From the NCBI RefSeq assembly GCF_000002235.5, contig NW_022145526.1, positions 1,755,501 to 1,819,500 on the forward strand: a stretch of 64,000 nucleotides of DNA, given 5' to 3'. Numbering within the stretch: the first letter of the stretch is position 1; each line of letters begins with the position of its first letter. The stretch is from Strongylocentrotus purpuratus. Its lineage: Eukaryota > Echinodermata > Echinoidea > Camarodonta > Strongylocentrotidae. Under the pieces are notes generated by a model that worked only from the letters and a program-made list of their open reading frames with translations, was not told the DNA's origin and did no database searches. This document shows positions 57,186 to 64,000 of this stretch, one piece after another. A program made the translations under genes and the position numbers.

Positions 57186-60100
57186 TGTGACAGTTTGAAA
57201 TTAATCGCCTCAATAATAAGATAATTATGAATGTTTGCAAAGCGAGACCACTAATTAGGTGTGGATCTCAATAGCAATCGGGTCCGTGGATTGTGACGTG
57301 GACACGGACTACTCTCCCGTTTGCCGTGTACAAAAATATCTGTAACTTCGATTTGTGTCGTTTCTGCTTCCTCCCTCGGGGCACTACTGAAAATATATAA
57401 TTACAGCAAGAACACTCTTTGATATTTGTATTGATATGATATATGGACCGAAACTTCGAGGGCTTCAAGAAGCTTATCGAAATGATATAGTGGATTATAT
57501 ACCTCTCTTTAGAAATCTAGCCATCTGATTGGTCGAAATTGCAGTCGTGATGTTAGCGATTCCCGCCTACCAGTCAATAGTCTTTTTAAAGATGCCCGTT
57601 GCCTCTGGTAACAGGCCGAATAAATAGATTGTGCTAATATAAGGTTTTTATTTCACTGATCCAAGTGGTTACTTGTTTATATTACCCTTATTGATAACAT
57701 ATTTTGTAATTTGCAACCTTTTCCATCTTCAGGTATTATAATATCAGATCTTTCAGATCATTTCCCCATCTTCACTAAAGTGAACTTTCGTAATACTGCT
57801 CATAAACATGAAAGTAAATATATTCGTAAAAACAATCCCACTCGCATTGAGAAGTTTCGAGAAGCACTAACGGCAACTGACTGGAGTGCAGTTTTACTTG
57901 AAAAGGATGTTAATATTTCATTCAACAATATTTTTATTAAGTTTTTGCTACTCTATGATAAAATTGTTCCGCTTTCCAAATGTAATACTAGAAATCGTAA
58001 GAAAATTCCACGTATGCCATGGGTCAGTGCTTCCTTGTTGAAGTCTATCAATAAGAAGAATAAGTTGTATTATTCTTATAAAGTTAGTGGAAGAGAATCA
58101 TCACGTACACGATATGTTGATTATAAAAACACCCTTACTTGAGTCTTGCGTGCAGCAAAGAAAACTTATTATTTTGCTCAGTTTCAAGCAACTTCAAACG
58201 ATATCAAAGGAACTTGGAAAGTGATAAGAAATGTGTTCAAGTCAAAGAAAAAAATTCTGATGTAAAGAATATTGAAATTGATGGTCGTTTAGTTGAAGAT
58301 AAGAATATTATTGTGGAAAAATTCAATGATTATTTTTGCAGTATTGGTCCTAATCTGTCACGGGCGGTTCCTTCCTGTCAAAAATCTTTTAACGATTTCC
58401 TGAAAGAATCTAACAAGAAAAGCGTATTCCTTTTCCCATTAGTTAGGGAAGAGTTGCTTACTATTGTGAATTCGCTTAAGGCTGGGAAAAGTCCTGGTTA
58501 CGATGGTGTCAATAATGACATAATTAAACAGGTTATCTTAGGGATTATTCAACCCCTTATTAATGTTTTTAATTCATCAATTTTAAAAGGAATAGTCCCT
58601 GAAAACATGAAAATTGCAAAAGTCGTACCCGTTCTAAAAAAGGGACATCCTCAATCTATTTCAAATTACCGTCCTAATTCCTTTCTAACCTCCTTCTCAA
58701 AGATCCTTGAGAAAGTGATTTATGTTAGAACTTTAGAATTTTTCAACAAAAGTAAAATATTCTCAAATTTTCAGTTTGGGTTCCGAGAGAAACATACTAC
58801 CTCTCATGCCTTGCTGCACTTTATAGATAAGATTTCACAAGCAATAGACAAAAAGATGCACACAATTGGTATATTTCTTGATTATTCCAAGGCATTTGAT
58901 ACTATAGATCATGAAATTTTGCTAGGGAAATTATCGCATTATGGTGTCAGGGGCACAGCTCTTGACTGGTTTTAAGAGCTACTTAGCTGACAGGAAACAA
59001 TTTGTTACTTTAAACGGTTTTGATTCAGGGTTACAGAATGTCACATGCGGCGTTCCTCAGGGATCTCTCCTTGGTCCGCTCTTGTTTATTGTGTATATTA
59101 ATGACTTTCATTTCTCATCTGATGTTTTGTCATTCATTTTATTTGCTGATGATTCCAGCTTGTACTATTCACACAAAAATCTACAAACTCTGTTAGAAAC
59201 GGTTAATTTCGAACTAAGTAAAGTTACTTTGTGGATTCAAGCAAATAAATTGTCTTTAAATCTGCAAATGACAAATTATATGTTTTTTTAGTAATACAAT
59301 CAAAGTGCTCCCAGGAGATGTATCATTTAATAATGTATTGATAGATGGGTATCATCAACAAAATTCCTTGGTTTGCACATTGATGAGCAAATGAGTTGGA
59401 AAATTCATACACTGTTGCTCATAACGGTGGAATATTTTTTTTATCCCAATTTATGGAATTATTTTAAAAATAATTAAAAAATACTAGATCTAGATAATAG
59501 TATACAGTCTCAGATTTTATTGAATAATAATTTGCCAATATGTGTTTTGCGTGACTGCTAAAGCATGTATATTATGCTACTATGTTTATCAACTAGGGGA
59601 CCTATGCCCTTAAGTCATAAATGACAGTAATGAGGATTAATGCCTTACAAAAGGGCACTAATATAGCACATCGACACGGTGTTGATCCTGGGGCCTCACA
59701 GTTACGAGGCTATTGCTTTGTCACTGAACCATGACTGTACGCAGCCGGGGCTAGGGTAGGGGGCAGTTTCCATAAATTACAAAAAAAAAAGAAAATGCAA
59801 TAAATATTCAATAATTTATTGCATTTTACCCCGGTCCCCAACATAAAAAAATCCTCTGGACGGCCATGCATTATGGCTCAAGGCATGGGCACACAGAAGA
59901 TTTGTTTATCTTCTCGATAAATACTGTGACTCATAGAGTAGTTCATTTTTGTAGTTATTATGGTGCCAAGATATATTATGTATTACTATAAATGTAAATT
60001 TTCTTCTTGATATTAATATGTGTCTAACTGAATGTTTTTTTCAGATTGTCAACCTCTTATTCCCTCCCCCTGTTGTCTTGTGCCCGTTGTGTGCTGTGCC

Positions 60101-60619
60101 TATTGTCGATGTGCTGTAGTCTTCTATTATTTCTCATATTTTCTCTTTTCTCCCGTCTTGTCTAGTCTCGTCTCTCGTTTTTTGTTGTTGTTGTTGTTGT
60201 GTGTATGTACACTTCTTGTTTTTTATACCCCCTTTTCCCTATTTGTATTCTTGGGAAGTCACAAATATCTATTTATCATGTTTATCCGGCTCAGAGGGGA
60301 CCCTAATAATTACAAGCTCTGCTTTTACCAGGGTCTCCTCGTCTTTCTTTTAGTTAACTTTGTTTTTATCATTGCCATAATTTGTTATTTTGCATTGTAA
60401 ATGTGTAATGATCCAATGTTATGCTCTATATGTCATTTGAAAGAAAGACGAATAAATATCTTATCTTATCTTATCTTATCTTACTGTACATTTAGCTTTC
60501 CACTCCGTTATGCTTCAGCGCAATCCTGACCTACATTCATTCTCTCATGTCTGCTAGCTCTTGGCTTCTATTGTTCTGTCCCTATTCATTCATCCTAATG
60601 CACATTACCTGCCATAGCA

Positions 60620-60654
<35 letters not shown>

Positions 60655-62923
60655 TTCTATCTCTTAGCTATTCAACCCAGCACACTATAGGCACATGGCA
60701 CTCTATCTTTAACAAGCTTTTCTATTGGTTACTTTTCTTGTCCAATCTTGTGATTGGTTATTATTGTTGGATGGACTGGATGTCAGCCATCTTGGCAGCC
60801 ATTTTTGTGGTTGTATTGAAATCTAACAGTGCAGCTCAAGTCATCAAACATGCAAGACTAGGTTTGTCTTGTGTGGTTCCTTACACTAAGATCCCCATTG
60901 GTTCACGTGTAAACATTTTCTTTGTGCGAGCAAGGACACCATACAGTGCTTTTTGTCTGCGATTCCCAACTGTCAGTCATTTTTCCAGCGAAGATTAACA
61001 AACAGTTTATCAGATTTTCCGTGATGTTTTAACCAATCTTTACTCGATAAAAGGATAAGGTAACCATTCTTGTTAGTTTTGGAGGGTTTCAATTCGGCAT
61101 ATAAAAGAGATATCGACTGCTTTAGTATTGGAGATCTGGCTGTTTTAAAGGCTCTCGGGAACTTGTGCACACCAATGTGCGCCTCGGGGTCATAGCAGGA
61201 TGTGCGCATGTTCCCTTGAGCCTTTAACACAGCCAGTCCTCTCAAAGCAGTCGATATCTTTATACTATTTTAAATTTACTTTACTCATTGTTCTTCAGCG
61301 ATCAACATTTACTTCACCTAGAAGAGTGTAAGTGAATTATTACCACTTCTTATTGATTTTCTTCTTTGTTTTAATCGAGGATCCTTTTTTAGGACCATTT
61401 TTCTTTATTGTGCAATTAGTTCCCGGAATATTTTTTGCATTTTGTTTGTAATCATTTCTACCACACTCAATTAAATCGACAATTGATACGAGTATAGTTA
61501 ACACTGTAATAAAAATAAACTATCTATTTTTTTTGTTCCGCTCTTATCATTTGAAATTAACTTTTTATGATTACAAAAATGAAAGCCCGTCTAGAGCAGA
61601 GATTACAGCTGACGATCCTCGAAATGTGTATGAGAAGGGAAAATGCTTTGTATCGTTATTTAGAAGCAGAATGGTTTTCTGATATAATGGATATCACTTT
61701 TGGGATTATTTTTTCGTCATTATTGTTAGTATTTGTATTAATCATTTTCATTGCGCATAATTGGTTCCATTGTTTACTTTTTTTTCGTTATCGGTTATAT
61801 GATGGTTACATTGGATCCCCCCACTCTCTCTTTATCTTCGTATCCTATTTTACTAATAATAGATAATTTAAATTCACACGCCATAAATGAGAGCTGGGCA
61901 AAAAATAGTAAACGAAATTCGATTGTAAACATTCTGTATCAAGAATTGTCTGCAAATATTGATCTAGAATACGTTTACAACGTTATCTTACATGCTCCTT
62001 CAAAACTAAACATGGCGAATATCCAAAACGACTTGAAATACCTACCGATAGGTATTTGGCAGATATGTCGTCTAGTTGATGTGCAGGCTACTCGATTCCA
62101 TCGTCCATGTATTGGGCCAGTGAGGCTCGATCCAGACCTCATCACAGCACAGTAAGGTGGTTGTTGGTCCGTATATAGAGGAGAATCCCAGTAGGTGTAC
62201 CTTGAAAGTGATTAATTCATATAAATTAAATATGATTAGCGATACAACTTGTATTTATGCATATAAGATATAAAACTCTACTACATTACGAATCGAGTGT
62301 CTTTGGAAAAAAGTATATTGAATCTCCTGTTGAATTAATTTAAAGTGCCTATGACTAATATTGTAAAGGTATTGAAATGGTAGTTTTTAGCCTTTTACTC
62401 TGAGTTTTTCATTCATCCGTTGACAAAATTGAGCTTAGAGCAAGTATTAAGCTGTAGATTATCGTAGCATGAGGAATTATTGATAACAGATTAACAATTA
62501 AAAAATAACAGATTTGTTTCGTGAAGAAAACCTAATTTCATCTTTTTTTCGTTGGGATACAGAAAACCGTAAGACGCAAACGTGATTTAGTGGCGTGACA
62601 CGCTTTCAGAGTCGGTCATTTTGTTCTCATTCGTTAGGCAGAAAGGTGCCGCCCACCCCTCCTTTTCAAATGGCTAGTGCACCTTTTCCGCACTCATATA
62701 CTTATAAGTCAACATAAGTATAATGATATATATAATCAGGTAATGAGGAAATCATTAAGGGGAGAAAAAATAGAAAAAAGGAGTGGCATTATATCACGAT
62801 GATAGCTGATACATACCCAGGGGCCGTTTCATCAATCCATCTGTATGTACCATCCTCATCCATGTCTTCTAAGCCGATGTAATAGTGACCTCCATCTGTT
62901 AATAATTTCCTGGCTATGAAATC
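38560..62923 (-). CDS. Lectin gene B: CTLD x4+ / Tie-like Ig-Ig-EGF3 / TM / multi-ITAM tail receptor (5' end outside window)
   Basis: Eighteen exons fit in phase (62923-62817 down to 38839-38560) and give 968 residues plus the stop. Order: end of CTLD-a, CTLD-b, CTLD-c, CTLD-d, Ig-1, Ig-2, EGF-1, EGF-2, EGF-3, a Ser/Pro/Gly stalk, one transmembrane helix and a 93-residue tail with eight tyrosines. Seen directly: splice sites, phase agreement and domain motifs. Known of the families: CTLDs bind sugars or proteins; the Ig-Ig-EGF3 arrangement is that of Tie receptors; YxxL pairs are substrates for Src- and Syk-family kinases. Inferred: a type I cell-surface recognition receptor that signals through tail phosphorylation, perhaps on immune or phagocytic cells. 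No kinase domain is present. The signal peptide and first CTLD exon should lie just past 64000, as judged from gene A. Introns hold LINEs, SINEs and palindromic repeats. Confidence 0.85.
38874..40360 (-). mobile_element. 5'-truncated L2/CR1-like LINE in gene B's last intron
   Basis: Read on the minus strand, an open frame of 432 codons covers the reverse-transcriptase core to the protein end. A short 3' UTR with TTGAGCATCTCTTGGGGTGG follows, then GCGCATTATAAATG and a (TTA)n tail at 38872-38893. It has the same orientation as the host gene. The intact frame argues for a fairly recent insertion. The endonuclease and reverse-transcriptase N-terminus are missing. Confidence 0.85.
39047..40345 (-). 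CDS. Reverse-transcriptase C-terminal part of an L2/CR1-like LINE
   Basis: Motifs: [76 protein letters not shown] and the catalytic YADD in [29 protein letters not shown] and [20 protein letters not shown] close the protein. The order is that of CR1/L2 reverse transcriptases from domain 2 onward. The ATG at 40345 is an internal Met, not the element's true start. Confidence 0.85.
   Translation of the reverse strand: MKCIVSIERIVSTRLQSSINDQNLQNPFQSAYKENHSVETALLKVQNDILINMDKGKVTALVLLDLSCAFDTVDHNILIDRLKKIGIGGTCLHWFRSYLSNRSQAVNLHDTTSSVVNLLFSVPQGSVLGPHLFNVYTLPLHEIISKHNISYHMYADDLQLYFSCLPIQEQVEKRVEDLESCIHDVRKWMNDCYLKLNDDKTEFLLLGSRQQLSKIVITHICVGSVHIAPSDKARNLGVIFDTSMSLDAHISKCVKAANYHLRNLRAIRKFLTPQTTQQLIHAFVTSHLDNCNSLLYGLPKYQIHRLQKVQNAAARLVTKSKRSTHTTQILKNLHWLPIEQRIKYKILLLTYRSLNGSVPEYISSLLNISLSSRAGLRSSNSTNLTQLRTKRSWGDRAFTAAAPRLWNSLPPFNQNVSESKCVPKTIENLSNV
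40418..40690. repeat. ~155-bp tandem duplication in a gene B intron
   Basis: GTGGGAATTGGTAT at 40418 and GTGGGAATTAGTAT at 40576 start two similar blocks that share TGCC(A/C)TAACATTTA and GAATATCTATATTG/GAATATTTACATTG landmarks. Divergence is considerable. Non-coding. Confidence 0.65.
40857..41046 (-). CDS. Gene B stalk and transmembrane helix
   Basis: Encodes a Ser/Pro-rich stalk ([18 protein letters not shown]), then four near-identical GPS tripeptides from a 9-bp coding minisatellite. After STETVVGSY comes a hydrophobic helix of about 24 residues ([17 protein letters not shown]) and a YKRR stop-transfer signal. This is a type I membrane anchor. It enters in phase 1 and ends in phase 2, breaking the phase-1 rule of the ectodomain exons. 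Confidence 0.85.
41346..41650. repeat. Array of TTCTTGATATCAAGAA palindromes
   Basis: Eight copies or close variants of the 16-bp perfect palindrome TTCTTGATATCAAGAA (core TTGATATCAA) lie between 41370 and 41565. They are separated by 10-35 bases rich in AATCGAATTC. Both sides of the array carry a similar phrase, CCGTTTTAACATTTATTC (41348 and 41613), and GATTTCGAACGCAA occurs twice on the right. Located between the transmembrane and EGF-3 exons of gene B. Confidence 0.85.
42377..42508 (-). CDS. Gene B EGF-like domain 3 (Tie-like)
   Basis: One exon encoding [27 protein letters not shown] and GYFGLPCQ. The spacing matches the third Tie EGF (C-x-x-G-x-Y-G-x-D-C-x-x-x-C-x-C). Phase 1 at both ends. 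It is the last folded ectodomain module. The FNIII repeats that follow in true Tie receptors are absent. Confidence 0.8.
42836..42985 (-). CDS. Gene B EGF-like domain 2 (Tie-like)
   Basis: One exon encoding [18 protein letters not shown], then [20 protein letters not shown]. The exact CLPDPYGC motif is a signature of the second EGF of vertebrate TIE1/TIE2. Phase 1 at both ends. Confidence 0.85.
43100..44580. repeat. Intronic tandem duplication with pyrimidine-rich centres
   Basis: TAATCATTGGCAAATA with flanks occurs at 43180 and 44085, and TTGTAAAGA(T/C)TCATTT at 43967 and 44521, defining two related blocks of about 900 and 500 bp. Each contains long TTC/TCT/ATT tracts (43750-43905, 44310-44460). 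Located between the EGF-1 and EGF-2 exons. Non-coding. Confidence 0.75.
44615..44749 (-). CDS. Gene B EGF-like domain 1 (Tie-like)
   Basis: One exon with phase 1 at both ends. Cys-rich pattern [49 protein letters not shown] and CICPPGFMGRTC are the equivalent stretches of TIE2 as recalled. Eight cysteines fit a laminin/Tie-type EGF repeat. Confidence 0.85.
45578..45859 (-). CDS. Gene B Ig-like domain 2 (Tie-like, no cysteines)
   Basis: A single 282-base exon. It has the Ig strand pattern IGDDITLSV and a canonical DAGVYVTY, the 'D-x-G-x-Y-x-C' motif with a non-Cys residue at the final position, then LIRLIVTG leading into EGF-1. As recalled, human TIE2 has the same kind of sequence here (DAGVYSARY ... 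TRLIV before EGF-1), also without the cysteine pair. This shared oddity supports homology to the Tie ectodomain over a generic Ig. Confidence 0.75.
46412..46732 (-). CDS. Gene B Ig-like domain 1 (Tie-like)
   Basis: A single 321-base exon with phase 1 at both ends. It has a [10 protein letters not shown] start, one early Cys ([10 protein letters not shown]) and one late Cys ([10 protein letters not shown]) about 70 residues later, compatible with the Ig disulphide. The usual core Trp is not obvious. Its position directly before a cysteine-free Ig and three EGFs is that of the first Ig in Tie receptors. Alone the call would be weak; the context raises it. Confidence 0.65.
47304..48594 (-). CDS. 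Gene B CTLD-d (three exons)
   Basis: Exons are 48594-48461, 48085-47976 and 47434-47304. They encode [78 protein letters not shown] and RFACEKP. All structural cysteines are present. The sugar-motif position reads SDGDETL, so classical lectin activity is doubtful. It is the last CTLD before the Tie-like module. Confidence 0.85.
47880..47945. repeat. GT/GC microsatellite in a gene B intron
   Basis: A CGTGTGTGCGTGTGC tract, near-pure alternating purine-pyrimidine with Z-DNA potential, lies about 30 bp from the donor of the CTLD-d middle exon. Confidence 0.9.
48760..48975 (-). mobile_element. Probable short dispersed repeat in a gene B intron
   Basis: Minus-strand sequence with GGTTACCAACGACACATGGG and TGGAGAGGAGTAGGTTACAT resembles the tail of a marine-invertebrate SINE. 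No B box or second copy was found here, so the call is weak. No CTLD signature is present, although a short frame is open. Confidence 0.3.
49140..49430 (+). mobile_element. GGACGGACGGACGCC-type dispersed repeat
   Basis: This block contains AGTTACCTGCCACAAGATAA, the GACGCCGGACGGACGGACGC tract (49361-49380) and a CCTCCACCTTCGGTGGACGTG hairpin end. Repeats with tandem GGAC units and such an end are common in marine invertebrate genomes. Class uncertain. Confidence 0.5.
49431..49740 (-). mobile_element. tRNA-derived SINE
   Basis: The minus strand has a B box GGTTCAAGTCC (49662-49672), then GTCCTTTGGCAAGGCACTAA and a 3' end GCGCTATGCAAGAACGGTAT near 49440. This layout is common in marine SINEs (tRNA head, CCTTGGGCAAGGCA-like core, LINE-like tail). 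The head lacks tRNA pairing. Confidence 0.65.
50182..53001 (-). CDS. Gene B CTLD-c (three exons)
   Basis: Exons are 53001-52856, 51774-51668 and 50318-50182. Motifs: [77 protein letters not shown] and PFICERY. It has an EPD triplet followed by an acidic cluster, and WLD where calcium-binding CTLDs usually have WND. It is the best candidate in the gene for a calcium site. Confidence 0.85.
50635..50735. repeat. (GAA)n-rich microsatellite
   Basis: A GAAGAAGAA tract with few interruptions lies in a gene B intron, purine on the + strand. Confidence 0.95.
50845..51150 (+). mobile_element. Dispersed repeat (copy 1; related to 63738-64000)
   Basis: A G-run leads into TACTCATATAAAAAGACATA, then GGTGTGTCGCTCTAATGGGT and CACTTTTTCACAAAGCCC. 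63738-63815 has the same order (GCTACTCGCCTAATACGCCA, then GTGCCGCTCTAATGGGTTAC). C-run ends and short frames occur, but no recognised protein. It marks a dispersed family of unknown class. Confidence 0.55.
53672..56921 (-). CDS. Gene B CTLD-b (three exons)
   Basis: Exons are 56921-56782, 54487-54369 and 53802-53672. They encode [26 protein letters not shown], a LLPPFNPSD loop, [16 protein letters not shown], then [17 protein letters not shown] and [12 protein letters not shown] sits at the position of the EPN/QPD sugar-specificity motif, so calcium-dependent ligand binding is possible. The partner domain in gene A lacks it. A LINE lies in the first intron. Confidence 0.85.
54900..56755 (+). 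mobile_element. Decayed Jockey/CR1-like LINE (insertion in gene B)
   Basis: Plus-strand fragments in two or more frames encode pre-reverse-transcriptase sequence ([17 protein letters not shown], 54957), [18 protein letters not shown] (about 55325) and the catalytic [13 protein letters not shown] (about 55573). [15 protein letters not shown] and [15 protein letters not shown] follow. Several stops and frameshifts make it inactive. A 3' UTR-like stretch (CAGGGCCTCATGGAAGACC, 56676) and an AT-rich tail end it at about 56755. Confidence 0.75.
57155..57183. repeat. (CA)n microsatellite
   Basis: Fourteen or so CA units in the intron upstream of the CTLD-b first exon of gene B. Confidence 0.95.
57711..58142 (+). 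CDS. LINE endonuclease end and linker
   Basis: About 143 codons. The start holds the [11 protein letters not shown] motif, the last conserved endonuclease block (S-D-H). It is followed by a linker with [14 protein letters not shown] and [20 protein letters not shown], typical of the region before the reverse transcriptase in Jockey/CR1 elements. A stop at 58141 and a frame change end it. Confidence 0.7.
   Translation: MQPFPSSGIIISDLSDHFPIFTKVNFRNTAHKHESKYIRKNNPTRIEKFREALTATDWSAVLLEKDVNISFNNIFIKFLLLYDKIVPLSKCNTRNRKKIPRMPWVSASLLKSINKKNKLYYSYKVSGRESSRTRYVDYKNTLT
58139..58975 (+). CDS. LINE reverse transcriptase, N-terminal half
   Basis: Motifs in order: [78 protein letters not shown] and [19 protein letters not shown] (reverse-transcriptase motif A). 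The frame stops at 58973 within [10 protein letters not shown], where the next frame continues. Confidence 0.8.
   Translation: MSLACSKENLLFCSVSSNFKRYQRNLESDKKCVQVKEKNSDVKNIEIDGRLVEDKNIIVEKFNDYFCSIGPNLSRAVPSCQKSFNDFLKESNKKSVFLFPLVREELLTIVNSLKAGKSPGYDGVNNDIIKQVILGIIQPLINVFNSSILKGIVPENMKIAKVVPVLKKGHPQSISNYRPNSFLTSFSKILEKVIYVRTLEFFNKSKIFSNFQFGFREKHTTSHALLHFIDKISQAIDKKMHTIGIFLDYSKAFDTIDHEILLGKLSHYGVRGTALDWF
58941..59291 (+). CDS. LINE reverse transcriptase, C-terminal half
   Basis: Continues the palm in a shifted frame: [36 protein letters not shown] (motif B), [13 protein letters not shown] (motif C with FADD in place of YADD) and [14 protein letters not shown]. The one-base frame change relative to the previous part shows this copy is dead. 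Confidence 0.8.
   Translation: MVSGAQLLTGFKSYLADRKQFVTLNGFDSGLQNVTCGVPQGSLLGPLLFIVYINDFHFSSDVLSFILFADDSSLYYSHKNLQTLLETVNFELSKVTLWIQANKLSLNLQMTNYMFF
59412..60030 (-). mobile_element. Insertion inside the LINE, containing a tRNA-like SINE
   Basis: The LINE frame breaks at about 59411. Within the insert, minus-strand 59740-59580 reads ATGGTTCAGTGACAAAGCAA, then CCCCAGGATCAACACCGTGT and AGTGCCCTTTTGTAAGGCAT, a tRNA-like head followed by a SINE-type core. The flanks are AT-rich and unclassified. Confidence 0.5.
60483..61265. other. Rest of the copy-B-specific insertion
   Basis: Contains a (CA)n tract (60628-60652), a short unassigned open stretch (60738-60998) with no recognised domain, and a foldback at 61105-61262. 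In the foldback GATATCGACTGCTTT is repeated in inverted form as AAAGCAGTCGATATC around a spacer of about 100 bp. Nothing else is recognised. Confidence 0.5.
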
Positions 62924-64000
62924 CTGTATATGTTATAAATGCAACATCATGAATGTGGATGTTTACATCAAAGTGGCATTAATACCATCACCATCATACT
63001 CAAAAGCTAACTACGATTATGCCAAGTGAGTACTTCGGTTATAGCACTAAATTTGCATGTAAGCTAGAATTTGCACTTGTTTTAGTCAAACAGTTACAGT
63101 GTAAAATTTAATATTCAAATTATAAAGAAAAAAGTTACTTCATGCTGTTTTCTTACTTTGTCTACTAACAATTTTCAGGGAGGAGACATATTACCATATG
63201 TATCTTTTTGGGCAAATTTGCAGAAGAACATAGAATACCCCTTAATAATTATCAATCATTTTCATTTTTTGAGAAATGATCTATCCTTCGTCTTTCAATT
63301 TATATGTTTGGTATTACCAGAACATTTTGTGTCATATATCTGATATAGATTTAAATATAGAGTTTGTAATTACTATCTTTTGAAATAGTAGAGTTATAAT
63401 CGAATTCAGAAAAATGGAATCCATTCTATTTGATTTTGACAATTCTCAAACGTCTTAATTAACACACATCGAGTCTTATCTACTAAAGATTCAACCTTTT
63501 CCGGTTTTCTCCTGGTTTAGTGTCACATGATTGTGACCAGTAAACAATGGTTCGTAGTAAATATAATACTTTGCACTATAGCCCGAAATAGACTTAAGTA
63601 TACATCATACATTTCTCCTTGTCACTATTCATCAATAAATAAAAATCATAAGCTTTAAGGTTATTCCTACATATTATTGAAAAGGACACAACAGGAGGAA
63701 TCAGGAAAATTGAAAGACAGTAATCATCTAAGTTACAACCCGGGGGAGGGGGAGGCTACTCGCCTAATACGCCATACGGGGATGTGCCGCTCTAATGGGT
63801 TACTTTTTGCCAAAAGATCCCCAAACAGGGGGTTTGATTTTGTGCTGCAAAGTCCCTAAAAGTGCCTCCACTTTTCAGAACTTGGCCTTAAACATAGGTT
63901 ACTACTTTGTTCTGGATAATATCTCACCTATAGTATCGCTAATTAAAGTGAAAATTCCAGATACAAAATCCGGCAAAAATATTTGAAATTATTTCGCTTT
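61270..64000. other. Intron sequence of gene B, right edge
   Basis: Apart from the CTLD-a exons (62046-62200 and 62817-62923) this is intron sequence matching 12960-16500 until about 63735. A dispersed repeat (63738 onward, related to 50845) starts there. The expected first CTLD-a exon and signal peptide exon are not in the window. Confidence 0.6.
62046..62923 (-). CDS. Gene B CTLD-a, middle and last exons
   Basis: Exons 62923-62817 and 62200-62046 pair with 15661-15549 and 13852-13701 of gene A. They encode [28 protein letters not shown], then YTYWDS, PPYCAVM, WNRVAC and RRHICQIP. The first exon would lie about 1.3 kb further right plus an inserted repeat, outside the window. No EPN or QPD motif is seen. 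Confidence 0.85.

Larger units (their letters stand above)
57690..60482 (+). mobile_element. Jockey/CR1-superfamily LINE with nested SINE
   Basis: The left end starts in the C-terminal part of an AP endonuclease ([16 protein letters not shown], 57730). The reverse transcriptase follows (57930-59290) and the frame continues to [15 protein letters not shown] at about 59410. Unrelated sequence with a SINE then interrupts it, and from about 60045 a 3' UTR-like stretch runs to an AATAAATAT(CTTAT)n tail ending at 60482. Two frame changes split the protein. It forms most of the 3.7-kb copy-B-specific insertion 57500-61265. Confidence 0.8.
52320..63735. repeat. Segmental duplication, copy B (pairs with 4810-16500)
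   Basis: Same order and orientation as copy A, including non-coding landmarks such as ATATATAAATTAAACTATTC (4932 and 52427) and CTACCATTTTCATTTT-like sequence near 15985 and 63260. Copy B carries LINEs at 54900-56755 and 57690-60482 that copy A lacks. The left border at about 52320 lies inside a gene B intron, so the duplicated unit ends between the CTLD-c first and middle exons. Confidence 0.85.

Noticed and set aside
60032-60400. Cys/Phe/Leu-rich 122-codon frame as a membrane protein gene
   Set aside because: It lies in the 3' UTR-like end of the LINE, directly before its CTTAT tail, and has no splice or domain support.

Overview
The window is eukaryotic: AT-rich, intron-dense, full of microsatellites, LINE/SINE remnants and small inverted-repeat transposons, with very short coding exons. 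The gene content (tandem C-type lectin domains, a Tie-receptor-like Ig/EGF module, a ZU5-UPA-Death protein) suggests an invertebrate deuterostome, most likely an echinoderm such as a sea urchin. That placement is inference from gene families and repeat style; no rRNA or mitochondrial marker is present. All three host genes lie on the minus strand and were assembled by hand from splice sites, reading phase and domain patterns. Every exon-exon phase inside each model agrees. Layout, left to right: 1-3092 is a roughly 115-bp satellite array with higher-order structure. 3104-4644 is a 5'-truncated L1/Tx1-like LINE. 5573-19887 is lectin gene A, with a signal-peptide exon at 19809-19887, two complete three-exon C-type lectin-like domains (CTLDs) and the first exon of a third; it is cut off toward the satellite. 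19888-27477 is intergenic and rich in repeats. 27478-34503 is a ZU5-UPA-Death-domain gene without a visible 5' end. 34880-38400 is a tandemly repeated spacer. 38560-62923 is lectin gene B, whose 5' end lies beyond the window. Genes A and B are paralogues inside a segmental duplication: 4810-16500 matches 52320-63735, introns included, broken by copy-specific insertions. Gene B is the centrepiece. In transcript order it encodes at least four CTLDs, two Ig-like domains, three EGF-like domains, a Ser/Pro/Gly stalk, one transmembrane helix and a 93-residue tail. The Ig-Ig-EGF-EGF-EGF stretch closely resembles the N-terminal ectodomain of the Tie1/Tie2 angiopoietin receptors, down to a CLPDPYGC motif in EGF-2 and an Ig-2 without cysteines. 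There is no kinase: the tail carries eight tyrosines, five in YxxL motifs spaced as overlapping ITAMs, plus three YxN sites. This looks like a lectin-Tie chimeric receptor that could signal through SH2-domain kinases and adaptors. The ZU5-UPA-Death gene next to it, on the same strand, is a plausible cytoplasmic signalling protein, but nothing in the sequence proves a functional link. Repeats include satellites, foldback Tc1/mariner-type elements, tRNA-derived SINEs, five LINE remnants of several clades, and a roughly 1.07-kb element carrying twelve exact AP-1 heptamers and a CpG-rich core with a CRE site.
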